This document shows, piece by piece, positions 1 through 11,329 of a stretch of DNA of 64,000 bases (the first letter of the stretch is position 1; every line of letters starts with the position of its first letter). This DNA is from Nemertoderma westbladi (Eukaryota; Xenacoelomorpha; Nemertodermatida; Nemertodermatidae). The translations under genes were made by a program, and so were the position numbers. The stretch is taken from the NCBI GenBank assembly GCA_032718475.1, contig JAUCBJ010008947.1:17149-81148 (forward strand), read 5' to 3'. The notes under the pieces were generated by a model. The model did no database searches. It saw only the letters and a list, made by a program, of their open reading frames with translations, and was not told the origin of the DNA.

Positions 1-8
1 AGGAACAT

Positions 9-1408
9 CTAAAGCGCAATTATTAGTGGGTTCAGTGCCAGAATCAAGGATTGGAACAAGAGTGGGAGGAACTGCAACAAGGGTGGAGTTTTGGAACATA
101 TTGGAACAAGAGTGGGTTGCAAGAGTGTATCAGTAACCTCTAGCTGTATAGGTGGGGTGGGAATGGGAGTAACGAGAGTACTAATGACAATCTTATCCTT
201 TGGAACTGCATCTTTGTTCAGGGGATAGAGACTACTGTTTGTAAATCCAGCAATAGAATGATGTGGCTTGAAGAAAACTGATGTGAGTTGCTTCAGAAGT
301 GGGGGGAAGCATGGCTTCTTTATACTGGTATGACGACTCTCTCTGAAGAATTGGGACATATTTTTTCGCCAGTGATACTTAGCTGATTCAAACACAAACA
401 CACCTACATGGAGAGGCTTTAAGGCATGCAACGTGTGAGATGGAAGACAGATAATATGGTTACTATTCTCTTTCGTATTAATGGCTGCAGTAAACGTAAG
501 GTGAGAGTTATGTCCATCCAGAAAGAGAATAATGGACCTTGGAACATGAGCTACACCAGGTATGAAACAAGAGACAAACCATGCCTCAAACACATATCCT
601 TCCATCGAGCCGGAATTTATATTGTAAAACTGGCAATTCTCTGGACCATCCAACACCCACATCTGACTCCCTTTGAAGACAATATATGGTGGTAGATATT
701 CTCTAGATGCACTGCAAGCAAACAAAACAGTATACATTGTTTTACCTTCTGTTGGTTGTAGATATTGTTTTTCTTTCTTATGCTTTATATTTTCCCCTGG
801 GATAAAAGACTCGATCTTTCAAAGGATCAGTATCTGGCCCCAGTTTCATCACAGTTCCATATATGTGCACCCATAGATAGATGTCTTGTAAATCTTCAGT
901 TCAGCGTAAATTTCACCCACAAGTTGGAAGAACAAATGCAATGTTTCGGGTGTCAGTGTCATTGCACGAGCCAATGTAATCCACTCTGGCTTTTTAACAG
1001 TAAAACGATGACTCCATCGCCTCCAGAAACCTAAGAGCCACTCTTTCCCAGGTTCAGTTGATCCAATGTCTTCCGATTTAAGGTATTTTTAAACTGCATA
1101 TCTCACAGTAGCGCCATCCATAAGCCAGCCAAACAAACTCACCACATGTCTCAATCGCTATCACCAAGTATTCGTCTTCATCTTTGGAAAGCAATGTGTA
1201 TCTCCCACTGCCTAATTTCCAAAGCACAACTGACTAGTATTATTACTCATCCCTACCCAGTGTTGAAGCATCAACCATGGAATATTGATTGTACTTCTTT
1301 GATGCTCCATTTACAGACTCCGTTTTATTTGTAAACTTGTGATAGCGCCTGCTGTAGATCGTTTTCAGTCAAGGTTCTGGAACGCTTTTTAAGATACCTT
1401 CGTGGCAT
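9..1408 (-). pseudogene. Decayed pogo/Tigger-type (DDE_1) transposase
   Basis: Reading leftward, a helix-turn-helix-like N-terminus starts at an ATG at 1408 (MPRRYLKKRSRTLTEN, psq/CENP-B type) and runs into stops and frameshifts. The C-terminal catalytic part is open from 737 to 9. That 242-codon piece shows the family pattern: FACSASREYLPPYIVFKG, then FLDGHNSHLT with the second catalytic Asp, then CLPSHTLHALKPLHVGVF. Known family members usually have LQPLDVGVF at the last motif; here the third catalytic Asp is His (codon CAT near 406-415). Function would have been cut-and-paste transposition in the nucleus. With several frame breaks and the lost catalytic residue it is very probably dead. 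No terminal inverted repeats were found; the left end may lie outside the window. Confidence 0.82.
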
Positions 1409-2232
1409 TTCAGAGCCAGAATAATTATTTCAATAGCAACCAAGTTAATACATAATAAATATTAATAAATCAATATGAGTTCAAACCAAGAGGCCTAACT
1501 GACAACCAACCAATCAATCAGTGTGTAGATACTTGGCTTGACACAGTACAGGCCTATTAAATATTTTGACTTCCTGGTTTGCCACTTGCTAGGCCTACGA
1601 TGGCCATCCATTGACAGCCAGAGAGCATAGGCCGACCTTATTCCTGTATTCAGCTGGCTGTAGCTGACTTTAGTTACTTTTTTTTTTAACCAATGGCCCA
1701 TTTTTTCCATCTCGTAGCCCATTTTTCCCAATGGCCCATTTTACCCCACACCCCCCTATTCTTTAAGATAATAATTAAAGTGAAAACATCCAGTTTTAAT
1801 TCAAAAAATGTGAGTAACGTGACACACAACATTTGTTGTATAGAAAGATACAGTATGGGGAAAGGCAGACTCCTTCAAACAAAAGGTAAAAAGAGCAGTT
1901 AGAAGCTTTCTGCCTCTAATAGATGCTTTCTTCAGGTAAGTATTTTTGTCCTATATCTTATCATGTTCTCTTTATTAGATTCTAGATTGTTATTTAATGT
2001 TTTACTGACATGTTTGTTTATGGGTTTGTGTCGACTTAATTCCCGGAGGAAGACAGAAGTCTCAGGGCCTGGATGGCCAAACGTTCAAAATTAATTAAAT
2101 ACTGTTTTCAAATTAATTAAATACTAAATTTTATCTGTATTTAATAATAAATAAATATTTGTTGGTTCATCATCATCGACTGAGTGTGAATAGCTGTATG
2201 TTCTGTTGTATTGTATCGATTAACCATTTAAA
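1409..2232. other. AT-rich spacer without recognised gene
   Basis: Only short open frames with no recognisable motif occur here. There is a T/A-rich tract around 1677-1760 with three near-repeats of AATGGCCCATTTT. Nothing else stands out. Confidence 0.6.
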
Positions 2233-2593
2233 TCAACCAAGGCATGGAAATCGATCAACTTGCTTACCGGGTGGAAAAGCCAACCAACCACCAAAGGCTG
2301 AATCACCAGCCGATCACCTCAATGGTTGGAAGGCCCACTTTGAATAGCTCCTCAATAATGACAGGTTGTTGCCTGATAACTTTATAGAAGTAAAAGTGTC
2401 TGAATCTGTACTCCCAGATATTCCAATTGGTGATATCTCCTTTGCAGAAGTGAAGGCTGCTGCAAAGAGCCTTAAGACCAATCGTGCCAGTCGAATAGAT
2501 GGTGTTCCCCTGAGTTCTTTAAAATACCTGAGTGTTTAAAGCTCATCTATCCCATCATAGTAAACATGTACCGAACAACAAGAGTCCCACAAT
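2233..2593 (+). mobile_element. Truncated RTE-like non-LTR fragment
   Basis: The plus strand here matches the linker between endonuclease and reverse transcriptase of the RTE element at 17075-20849 (its minus strand around 18500-18860). Both encode the segment AESPAD.LNGWKAHFE followed by the region before the first RT motifs. This copy has an in-frame stop just after the WKAHFE motif and ends abruptly after the motif equivalent to YRTTRVPQ. It is truncated at both ends and in opposite orientation to the full copy. No target duplication was seen. Confidence 0.85.
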
Positions 2594-3312
2594 GTTAGCG
2601 TATTCAATTCTTCTAACCAGGCCCACACAAAGTTGGTTTTTAAGCAATATTGGGGAGTACGAGGTTGATTAACAACCAACCTCGTATCACCCCCAATAAA
2701 CGGGGGACGACAAACCCCAAAGGGCCTCACACAATGGAAGTCAGAGGTTAAGCCTCCGGGGAGAGAGAGAGTAACAGCAGCGGGGGGGGGGGGGGGGGGG
2801 GGACACCCCCGCAGAGCAGAAGGCGAGAAGTGGGAGATCAGCCAATGGGGTGATAGGAGAGGCATCAGCCAAGTAATAGGGCCAACCCAGTATATTACCG
2901 GTTGGTGCTTTCTCATTTATCCAGTTATCTCAGTACAGTCACGGCAGTACGGTGACAGTTTAAGACCGTCACCGCTGTCACCAACCACATACCCATATTA
3001 CCGGTCAACTGCTATCTGCTATTATACTTCTGTACTTGCATCGTATACCATATTATATATCTTATTATCAATAACATCGGAACAACACAAACTCTTTTCC
3101 ATCACACGGTGCGGCTGACGCGTACACAAACAACACCGGATAAACCGGGATTCTCGGATCCCGTCACACTACCATATTACTGTATTACCTGCTAAACTGA
3201 AACATTTTAAAGTTCACACTGTCATGCAGACTGTAATGGCTGATTGCGGTACCGGTAGTACTACTGTCAGACAGTTAGGGGACAGTAGGGGCAGTAGGGC
3301 AGTATAGGGCAG
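2594..3312. other. Non-coding stretch with hairpin, poly-G tract and GGGCAGTA repeats
   Basis: An imperfect hairpin lies at about 2657-2690 (TACGAGGTTG ... CAACCTCGTA). A run of 21 G follows at about 2782-2802. A short degenerate GGGGCAGTA/GGGCAGTAT repeat at about 3276-3312 abuts the Merlin element. No coding region was recognised. Confidence 0.55.
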
Positions 3313-4440
3313 TAGGGGACCCTACTTTTTTTTTCAAAAATTGAAAATGCTGATCTTAAGACTTTATTTATTTAAATATTCAAATATTTCAATATACTGA
3401 TATAGGCCTATCTATACAGCTATAGGTTAGGGTGTGGGATACCATACACTGAGATGAGCAAGCAAGTTTGTAAGGGCGGCGGTCGCAGTATTCCCATACA
3501 ACTTGCGCCACATGATCTCGTCCATGTGGCTGGGCAGCATGGTCCCCTCCCCTGGACGCCGCACATCGACTTGAATCGGCGCTTACAGTTTTTCCAGTAG
3601 CACTCGACGTGGTTGGTGCAGGCGCCGGTAACTGGGTCGACGAAGTTAGCGTTATGGAACACGACTTGGTGTGTGTAAGCCATGTTTGGCATGGCACCAA
3701 TCCCGTGATACGCTGCCCATCCATCGGAATGAATTATAGATCCGGGAGCGATATTGTTCCCGATAAGTGGCAGCAACGTAGCTGCCGAGCGGTCGTCGAC
3801 AATCTGGAGGAAGACCTCCTGTGTAGAGGGGCAGATGGCGCCGAATACCCACCGCTCGGGCACCATGTGGCCCACGTTCCCCTTCCGCTTCGCTATGAGG
3901 CTCTCATCGATCTCGACAATAACGCCCGGTCCGCCAATAAGATGTGGGTGGTGAACAAGCCACCACGAGGCGATGTCCCGGAAGTAGCTGTACCACTGTA
4001 TTACTGTCGGTTTGCTGCACGGGATCATTTCCGTGGCCTGGACGTTTGGGATCTTATTGGCCCAGCACCAAAGTAACTGGACCAGTTCCGGCAGCGACAT
4101 CCTAGATTCAGACCAGTACGAATCGATCCGAATCGCCTTCTTCTTCCGACATGTGGGACACCGGTAAACGTACCCGTCGCCCTTCGTCGCGTCGACAACA
4201 CGTGACATATCCCTGTTACAGGTCGCACAGGATGGTGGATGGTTCCTTATACAGTGTTTCTGCTGTAGCCATTCCAGCGACTTTTCCGCCGATACAATAA
4301 CCTTGGAAAGTTCCTTTAACAACATCGTTTAACTGATAGGCTAATAATAATAATTGTAATAATTTATATAAAGTACAGAGGTAGGCCTAATAAATAGTTC
4401 TAAATATAGAAAAAAATTTTGAAAAAAGTAGGGTCCCCTA
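3313..4440 (-). mobile_element. Merlin-superfamily DNA transposon
   Basis: A transposase gene lies between imperfect inverted ends. The left end reads TAGGGGACCCTACTTTTTT and the right end, on the opposite strand, reads the same, then diverges by an indel in the T-run and shares CAAAA(A)TT. The 1.1-kb span and the single transposase gene fit Merlin, the animal relatives of bacterial IS1016/IS1595. Merlin elements normally make 8-9 bp target duplications; I do not see one here (left flank AGGGCAGTA, right flank TATTTAAGG). The left flank is itself a GGGCAGTA repeat, which blurs the boundary. GC content is higher than in the surroundings. Confidence 0.8.
3420..4325 (-). pseudogene. Merlin transposase (IS1016/IS1595-like DDE), frameshifted near C-terminus
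   Basis: The 301-codon frame starts with ATG at 4325. A treble-clef-like zinc segment comes first: CATCNRDM at residues 34-41 and a later CPTC. The DDE core follows: VEIDESLIAKRKGNVGH (first Asp), IIHSDGWAAY (second Asp) and VDPVTGACTNHVECYWKN (the Glu). Spacing and motifs are those of Merlin transposases. After residue ~255 the frame leaves the family. The expected C-terminal helix (LPSHMDEIMWRKLYGN) is in another frame from about 3552 leftward, so a single-base indel near 3545-3555 breaks the gene. All three catalytic residues remain. It would bind the element's inverted ends and cut and rejoin them. Probably inactive because of the frameshift. Confidence 0.85.
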
Positions 4441-4494
4441 TATTTAAGGAGTACCCGGCACCCTTATCACCGGTGCAGTCACGGCCAACTGAAT

Positions 4495-5240
4495 ATGCCG
4501 CCGCTCGATTATGACGTTGTTTTTCGCCGTCACCAAAGATATATGAATCACCGGCAGTGATGGAAGTTCACTGCCGGCGCTCTGTCCGGGCTTCACCCAA
4601 CCGACGACATACCAGCCGCCGTGCCATCGTCGTTTACTCCATCAATGGAATTCGAGACGAATTCGTCCAGTTGGTGGACGTCGGCGACCGGTAACGCTGT
4701 CAACGTGGTTGACATTGTCTCATCTGTTACAAACAACGTTGTGAAGGCACGGGACCTTGTCTCATCTGTTACAAACAACGTTGTGAAGGTACGGGACTGA
4801 AGGGACGCCATGGGTAGATCGATGAAGCACGGACCCGATAGCTCCAGCTGCATAACCCAAATGCTGCTCGAAGCGCCGGTCATGCAGCAGCAGTTCCCTG
4901 GCGAGCGGGAGTCGCATATCGGACCCGGACAAGCGCCTCCCACAAACCCGAATGAAACTACCTCCAACGTCGTCTCTGTTGCAAAACTGCTCATAGAACA
5001 GTCAATATAAGACGACATCAAGGGAAATACCTGGAGGTCGGCGGCGCAGACCATCATAGGGACGACGATGTCGAGGGTCGACACGACTGCGAAACTTGTT
5101 TCTCATTCGTAGCGAGGGTTAATGATGGCGACGTATGCCCCGATAGTTACGTCGCGCAGGAACGATAAAGTAGTCCCCACCACAGCCGCCGTTCGTAACA
5201 CCAACGAGAACAACTCCCCTGTTGTAACGCATCTGTAAGT
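4495..5240 (+). pseudogene. Unrecognised coding relic with in-frame stops
   Basis: One frame reads from ATG 4495 to TAA 5238-5240 with coding-like, GC-rich composition. It is broken by TGA at 4558, TGA at 4798, a TAA after codon IEQSI (about 5008) and TAG at 5110. Between the stops the translation is Ser/Thr/Val-rich and not low-complexity. About 42 bp at 4715-4800 is duplicated in tandem (the peptide LVSSVTNNVVK occurs twice). I recognise no domain. It directly follows the Merlin right end, but Merlin elements are not known to carry a second gene, so it more likely belongs to the older sequence into which Merlin inserted. Confidence 0.4.
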
Positions 5241-6634
5241 TAATTTATATTTATTTACACTTTTATATAATAAGCTATTAGTTCTGTTAAAACGAGTTTA
5301 ATTACATCTTTGTAAGAAATGTACTTTTATTCCAAAATTATCATGTTAGAATACAACGTCTGATGAAAAACCGCATATAAAACTTTTATTGTTAAAAAAA
5401 GTAGAACTTTTTGTTGGATTTTCCCAAATTATAATATAAATAGATGCTGAAACGTCATTTATGAACATTCCCTTGATTGTTTCAAAGTCAACATAAACTT
5501 CCGTGGCCACCGCGCAAATATTATAAATAATACACTTAGTGACTTAGATTATTTTGTGACTTAGACATTTTTAATACAGGCTAAATTGATATATTTATAA
5601 ACTACACGAATACCGAAGTTCAACAAATTGGACCCATTGCTGGGATAATGAAGGAAGTTCAACGTTCACAGACTTATCGCTCGCTCCACCACAAATCAGG
5701 TTTATTAAGTTTGCAGACTTAATGACCAGTTAAGTTGGTACCAGTTATTTGTATTTGTGTTGCTGCTTCCCAGTGTTTGATTACTGTGCACGCGTCTCTC
5801 ATCTTTACATTGCCGCTTCCTTATCCCTTTGTGTCTATTGTTATTTACAGGCTTGGCCTCTTGAGAAAGCCTTCCACTATGAGACGAAAGCTACGGATCA
5901 GCTGACTGCCATCTACTGCCCACTGATTGCATGCAACATATAGGAGGAGGTATCGGTATCGGATGCTTTTTATTTTGTACATGTAAAGTGTTTTAGCTAA
6001 CTTGCTTCACTAGACTAATTAAATAAAGCTAAAATATAACTGTAAAATAAAAGTTCATTTTAAAATTATAGCATTTTTATGAAATTATTAAAATATTATA
6101 TTATGATAAATATTAATATATTTTTATGTAGTTGAATGCAACTATAATAATAATAAATTAGAAAATAAAGTGTTCAAACTAATATAAATACAACTTAGAC
6201 TCTGCCTAGAGGATAAATAAGAGACGATCGGTTTACCATGAAACAATATATACCGTACAACGCTGGTTCAGGCCCTGGCGAAATCCCTACACATTGTTCC
6301 CCTACTGAACACTTTATTTTCTAATTTATAAGTAGTTTAATAGCTACAAGTGCTTATAACAATAATAGCAATACAATATGTAATATTATCTACCTGGTCG
6401 TACGTAGTGCAATAAAATATCAAAAACTGAATAAAATATATTAAAATAACTTTAAAAGTGTAGCTGTTGTTACTCTAAAAAAGTTATAATAAGGTGACAG
6501 TTACAATTTTTGGATTTAATAATTGTTGACCCTAAGTTTAAAACAATCTCTTATAGTTACTGCAAAATATACTGCGAGAACTTTTAATGTAAACCAAACA
6601 ATAAAAAACATACATCCGTCTAAAATCCGGATCG
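5241..6634. other. AT-rich non-coding stretch
   Basis: No supported gene. It contains the 24-bp inverted repeat pair described separately (6153-6329) and many A/T runs. The base just left of 6640 is the target site of the BEL-1 retrotransposon: GACCT at 6635-6639. Confidence 0.6.
6153..6329. repeat. 24-bp perfect inverted repeat flanking 129 bp
   Basis: 6153-6176 and 6306-6329 are exact reverse complements (core TTAGAAAATAAAGTGTTCA). The 129 bp between them have normal base composition. This is the shape of a miniature inverted-repeat element or a foldback relic. No clear target duplication was seen. Confidence 0.6.
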
Positions 6635-6639
6635 GACCT

Positions 6640-8034
6640 TGTTCGCGGTATTTCAACTTTTCCTAACGCGAGTTGAATATTTTTTGGATTTATTTAAAAT
6701 GAATATTCCGATATCACTACTGGGTGCGGGAACATGGGATTTGGGCACATTCAATGGACTGGGGGCGATTTATGGGCGAATATTGGGGCGACTTACGGGG
6801 TACGGGACTTATTTCATGGATTTAAGGGCCAGGGGTGGGAGGAAAAGTTAAGCAGTATTCAGGTTTGCCTGATTACTATTAGGCCTAGCCAACTTCCTGC
6901 TTCTAACTTCCTCCCAACTGCCTGTAGAGGTGGATTTGGTAACTCGCTAGGTCTAAAGGACAAGGACTGCCCTTAGCGGTCCCTGGCCAACAGCAGTTAT
7001 TACGATCCTGAAAAGGACATCGGAAAGTCTGCTGCTTGTGTCAGTGATTTGCGACGGGAACCGACGACAGACCCCTAGTCAAGCCGTACTGGTTCCTGAC
7101 CAATCCCTTCGGGGTTCGGGAAGTGTGGGACGGACATGCGATGGGGTCGACCGACTAACAGAGGAAGGGTTCGACGAGTACTGCCTTCCTGAAGTGGGTT
7201 CCACGACTGGCGTTAGTATGAGCCTGAATAAGGACTCGAAAACCACCAACCATTGGGGCTCACGACGGGCTGACAGACCTCCTTGCCAAGCCGTACTGGT
7301 TCCTGACCGATCCCTTCGGGGTTCGGGAAGGGTGGGACGGACACGCAATGGGGTCGAAAGACAAAGGACTGGACTCTACTGGCCTACCGACTGTTCGGAG
7401 CAGCTTCTCTGCTGCCGAAGCGACTACGAGCCTGAATAAGGACTCGGAAAGCCTAGGTGGTTGGGTCCCTGCGATGAACCGACGGACCCCTAGCCAAGCC
7501 GTACTGGTTCCTGATGACCGATCCCTTCAGGGTTCGGAAGGGTGGGACGGACACGCAAATGGGTCCACCGACATGACAGACCCCTAGCCAAGCCGTACTG
7601 GTTCCTGTTGACCGATCCGTTCGGGAAGGGTGGGACGGACACGCAACAGGGTTGACTGACACCGACACTACGGTACCGAGACTAGGACCGGGGGAAAATT
7701 GGGGAACATTAGTTAGGCTAAAAATCTGAGCGAACAGTGGGTAATTAAATAATATACTGTAGGGATTTATATTGTCGTGTTATATTATTGTGAATATTTG
7801 GTGTATATTGGTTTGGGGAAGCCCAACTTATTCTCAATCAAGGTTCAACTGTAGGGAAGTTACATTAAAGAGTATATCCAACCAATGAAACTTTTCCTCA
7901 ACCACAATCTTGCATTTAAGAACGTCTTCCTTCTCCACTACCAATATCCAGTGACTGGCCGGGATTCCGTGGTCTGAAAAGTTCCGCCTCCAGCATCGGC
8001 GTTTTCCCCCATGGTGTCGGGAATAACGGCAACA
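6640..8034 (+). repeat. BEL-1 5' LTR with internal ~87-bp repeats
   Basis: 1395 bp, TGTTCGCGG to CGGCAACA. Inside are four related units of about 87 bp at roughly 7066-7152, 7270-7360, 7481-7571 and 7571-7655. Each carries AAGCCGTACTGGTTCCTG, CCCTTCGGGGTTCGGGAAG and GTGGGACGGACACGC. Short open frames in both directions here come from these repeats and are not genes. The LTR would hold promoter and polyadenylation signals for the element. Confidence 0.9.
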
Positions 8035-8193
8035 AAATTGAGAATAAGTGGATCAATTTTGACGGGCTGTCAAAATTGAGAATAAGACGCGGCCAACTTC
8101 GACTGGTGGAAGTTGGGAATCCTACAATACTCTTCAAACTCTCTCCGTGCTTACCCAGCACCCACTACGAGGAAACTCTGGTATTTGAGTTAA
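8035..8193 (+). other. BEL-1 leader, left part
   Basis: This is the start of the internal region after the 5' LTR. It is interrupted at the TTAA (8190-8193) by the DNA transposon and resumes at 16171. TCAAAATTGAGAATAAG-type sequence is present twice (about 8032-8047 and 8072-8089). I could not identify a convincing tRNA primer-binding site. Confidence 0.6.
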
Positions 8194-8838
8194 GGGTCAG
8201 TCCATATGAAAACGACCAAAATGGTAAATCTGAAAAACCTAATATGGCCAGTTTGACTAAATTTTTTTACATAATGAATATAAACATATGTAATGAAATT
8301 TAAAAGTAAAATGAGTCAAAAATATTCATTAGAAGCTGAGATATCAGTATTTGAAATTTAGAGTTTTCGGGCGCTCGCAGCATCTATCACATTGGTACTT
8401 TTGGAGTCTTCTAGTACACAATAGACTATAAGGGAACTCTAAAGGCATGAAAAATTGGTTATGGGGTATATTTGTGGTGCTGATCTCAAAAATGACCACA
8501 AAAAGGGAAAATTCGAAAGATAAAGTGCTGTAATCAGCAATTTTTTTTCTTTCGCGATAGCCAAAGAAAGGCCTAGAACTACCAATGTGGCACTGCTACT
8601 ACAAAGCTGAAACTTGGTGTGTATCGTTACTACATTATAGTTATTTCATTGAACCATTAAAATTCCTGGGTATATGACATCTTTAAATTCTATCACAGAT
8701 CAAAAATACCGTTTTTTGAGTAATCGCGAAGGATCGCGAGAAGAATTTATCAGTTGATTTGCCTTCTTTAACATTCTGGCAGACCTAATGTGACCATTAG
8801 GTACTCTAGTTGGATATATTGCTTCCATTTAAGCTCAT

Positions 8839-9655
8839 TTAAATACGATTTTTGAGAGAAGCCATTTTTTCAATACATTCCACTTCATCGCTTGGAATTT
8901 GGTATATTCTACCACTAATGCTAGTTAGTAGGGGTGCATCAATACCTTTTATTATATGATATTTTGGAACCCAACACTCATCCTTCTGTGCAGGCCATTT
9001 CCAGTTTAGTTTAGAGGATTGTTGTGCTTGGTGCATGAATGTGACATATATATCATTATATTCGTCAGAATGATCTTCTACAATTCCTAAGTACCAGGCC
9101 TTATCATATATTACTGAAACCCACTTTCCTGTTCCTATATCTACCTCAGCTGATAATGGTGACAAATATGATGTAGGTGACACGATGGTGAAGTCAGAAT
9201 CAGCAGAGATTCTAAACATTTTTAGATGATTCGAATCTCCTGCAATAGGAACAAATTTATGATGACTCCGTGTGCCAGATACTGTTGCTGCATCAGTAAG
9301 TCTTGAAGTTATTTTAGAAGTATGTTGTGCAACTTCTTCTTTAGAAATATAAAAGTAGTGGACATTTTTGACATTTGTGTTTAACCATTTAAACATATCT
9401 GCTGGAGTTAATATCTGACTATCACTTGTTGCCTGCAAACTAGCCCTGGCAACCAACCTTTTGGTTGTTCCTCCTATGCCATCACAAGTACTTTTCCCAT
9501 GGGATGTGGCAAAAAAATTCCACTCAGCTTCTACAGCAAAGTCTGCTTGGTGCATAAAAAGGTTTGTAAAGTTTTTACAATTCTTATACTGTTGCGAAGA
9601 ACCATCAGAAAAGTAATGAACTGTACCTTGAATTTGGGGAAACTGATTCTTTATA
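8839..9655 (-). pseudogene. C-terminal half of TTAA-transposon transposase
   Basis: Open frame 9768-8839. Its first ~38 codons (9768-9656) come from the RTE 3' tail; native sequence starts at 9655. Conserved features in order are HYFSDGSSQQYKN with a probable catalytic Asp, then EWNFFATSHGKSTCDGIGG (His and Asp), then TKRLVARASLQ. I recall this arrangement from transposase-like proteins widespread in aphids, Hydra and other invertebrates. It resembles an RNase H-fold DDE core with a late TSHGK..CDG signature. The rest of the protein is at 13189-14984; the target duplication at the break (9641-9655) proves they were one gene. The frame is otherwise open to its stop. Confidence 0.8.
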
Positions 9656-9664
9656 CTACTACTA

Positions 9665-11329
9665 CTAGGTCGAGCGAACTCGGACAGTGGAAATGAGATC
9701 CTTCCAGGCTTCCCGATTCTCCATAGTTGTCGCAATTTCGTTTCTCCCAAGTTCAGTATCCCTTTCAAGTTGATCTATATATGTTATGGCAGGTCGTCCA
9801 CGACTACGCTTTCCATGAGTTGGTTGCCAGAGAAGTAGATCTGGTATGACCTCGTCTTTACTTCGCCAGCAGTGCCCACTGAATCTTAATCTGCGTTTGC
9901 GGAGGGTGGTTGATACAGGTGGTATTGTACCATAAAGCTCGGCGTTTGTCATGTGTTGTCTCCAGCTGATGTTTAGGGCTGCCCTTAGTAGTCTTGTGTA
10001 GCAACCATCAATTCGTTGTTCAAGTGATTTAGTCAGTTTCCAGGTCTCACCCCCGTATAAAAATACACTTTCCACTGTGGCTCGAAAGAACTTGGTCTTC
10101 AGGTGCCTGGAGAGATCTGATTTCCAGATGGTATCCATTTTTGATAGAGCTACCCAAGCCTTTGTTTTCCTAACTTCTATGTACTTTTTGCTACTCTCTA
10201 TCCATGATCCAAGGTACTGGAAGTCATCGACCTTCCTTAGTTGAATATTATCAATGGTTGTCAAGTTTCCATCAACATTAAAGGTCATGAATTCGGTCTT
10301 GGTAGCATTTATATGCAATCCAACCTCCTTAGCAGCCCTCTCCACTTTATTTAGTAGAAGCTGTGCATCTGCTAGCGTATTAGAGAGCAGGGCGATGTCA
10401 TCCGCAAAGTTATTGTCTGTGACTGTAGTTGCCGGATATCTACTACTTCTGCGTTCTTGAAGTGTGAATCCCAGATCTTCACCCTTTGTGGCCGTCCTCA
10501 TTGCGTAATCCAGCACAATTACAAATAGTAATGGTGCTAATGTGTCACCTTGCAGTACGCCAGCCAGGATTGAGAAAAACTCAGTTTCACCATCTGGTGA
10601 GAGTACCTGCGCTTGTGTGTCACAATATAGCAATCCAATGCCAGCAACAATTACTTCTGGTATTCCATAAGCTCTTAGGATTTCAAGCATTTTACCTCTA
10701 TGGATGGAGTCGAATGCCTTCTTGAAGTCCACAAAAGTCATGACTGTGGGGAGATTCTTTGACTTAATTCCTTCAATCAGTCTCCGTAGTGCAAGTATCT
10801 GAGCTATTGTTGATTTACTTGGTCGAAATCCGTTTTGGCTCTTACGCAGTAGTTTCTCTATGTGAGGCCTAATCCTATATAGAATCATTTTATTGTATAT
10901 TTTGGCAGCTACCACATGCAGACAGATCCCACGATAGTTTGTTGGTATGCCGAGGTCTCCTTTCTTGGGGAGAGGCTTTAGTTGACCTTTAGTCCAAATT
11001 GGTGGTAGCTTTTCCCCTTTTAACATCCGGTTGCAAACATTCAATAATGGTCTATTTAGCACTCCGGTTTTCCATACCTCCGCTAGGATTTCATCTAATC
11101 CACTCGCTTTATTATTGGACATGCTTTTAATGCTTCTTTGGAGTTCGGCAGGTGTGAAGTCCCCTGTTTCTATAGGTAGTGTCTTGTCATATATTTTCCT
11201 TGTAGGGCTCGATGTTTGGTGGCTGCCCAAGCAAGTTGCTGAAGTGATTTTTCCACTTCCCAACACGTTCTTCAGGACTATCGGCTTTGAGGCGCCCCTT
11301 TGCACAACTTTTCCGACCAGATACCTCAT
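9665..11329 (-). pseudogene. RTE copy 1: reverse transcriptase part
   Basis: The 554-codon frame contains the RT domain: NNKASGLDEI, then LPKKGD..NYRGICL, NGFRPSKST, VDFKKAFDSI (first catalytic Asp), AGVLQGDTLAPLLF, and NNFADDIALLS (catalytic DD at about residue 307). The usual C-terminal RTE tail follows, with RRLRFSGHC and a final EAWKDL. It makes cDNA by target-primed reverse transcription. The natural protein continues from the endonuclease frame (11187-12701): the two frames join at about 11200-11215, where one base is lost or gained. The ATG at 11329 is therefore probably not a real start. All catalytic motifs remain. Confidence 0.88.

Noticed and set aside
3313-3315. A TA target duplication for the element at 3313-4440 (Tc1/mariner-like)
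   Set aside because: TA is on both edges, but the transposase is clearly Merlin, whose duplications are 8-9 bp; the TA may be part of the inverted ends.
5749-5943. 64-codon plus-strand frame
   Set aside because: No recognisable domain or conserved pattern; length expected by chance.
7038-7668. Overlapping open frames on both strands in the BEL-1 LTRs (also 29259-30020)
   Set aside because: They follow the internal ~87-bp LTR repeats and show no domain.
8035-8110. Primer-binding site for BEL-1
   Set aside because: Several TGG words exist, but none gives a convincing tRNA 3'-end complement next to the LTR.
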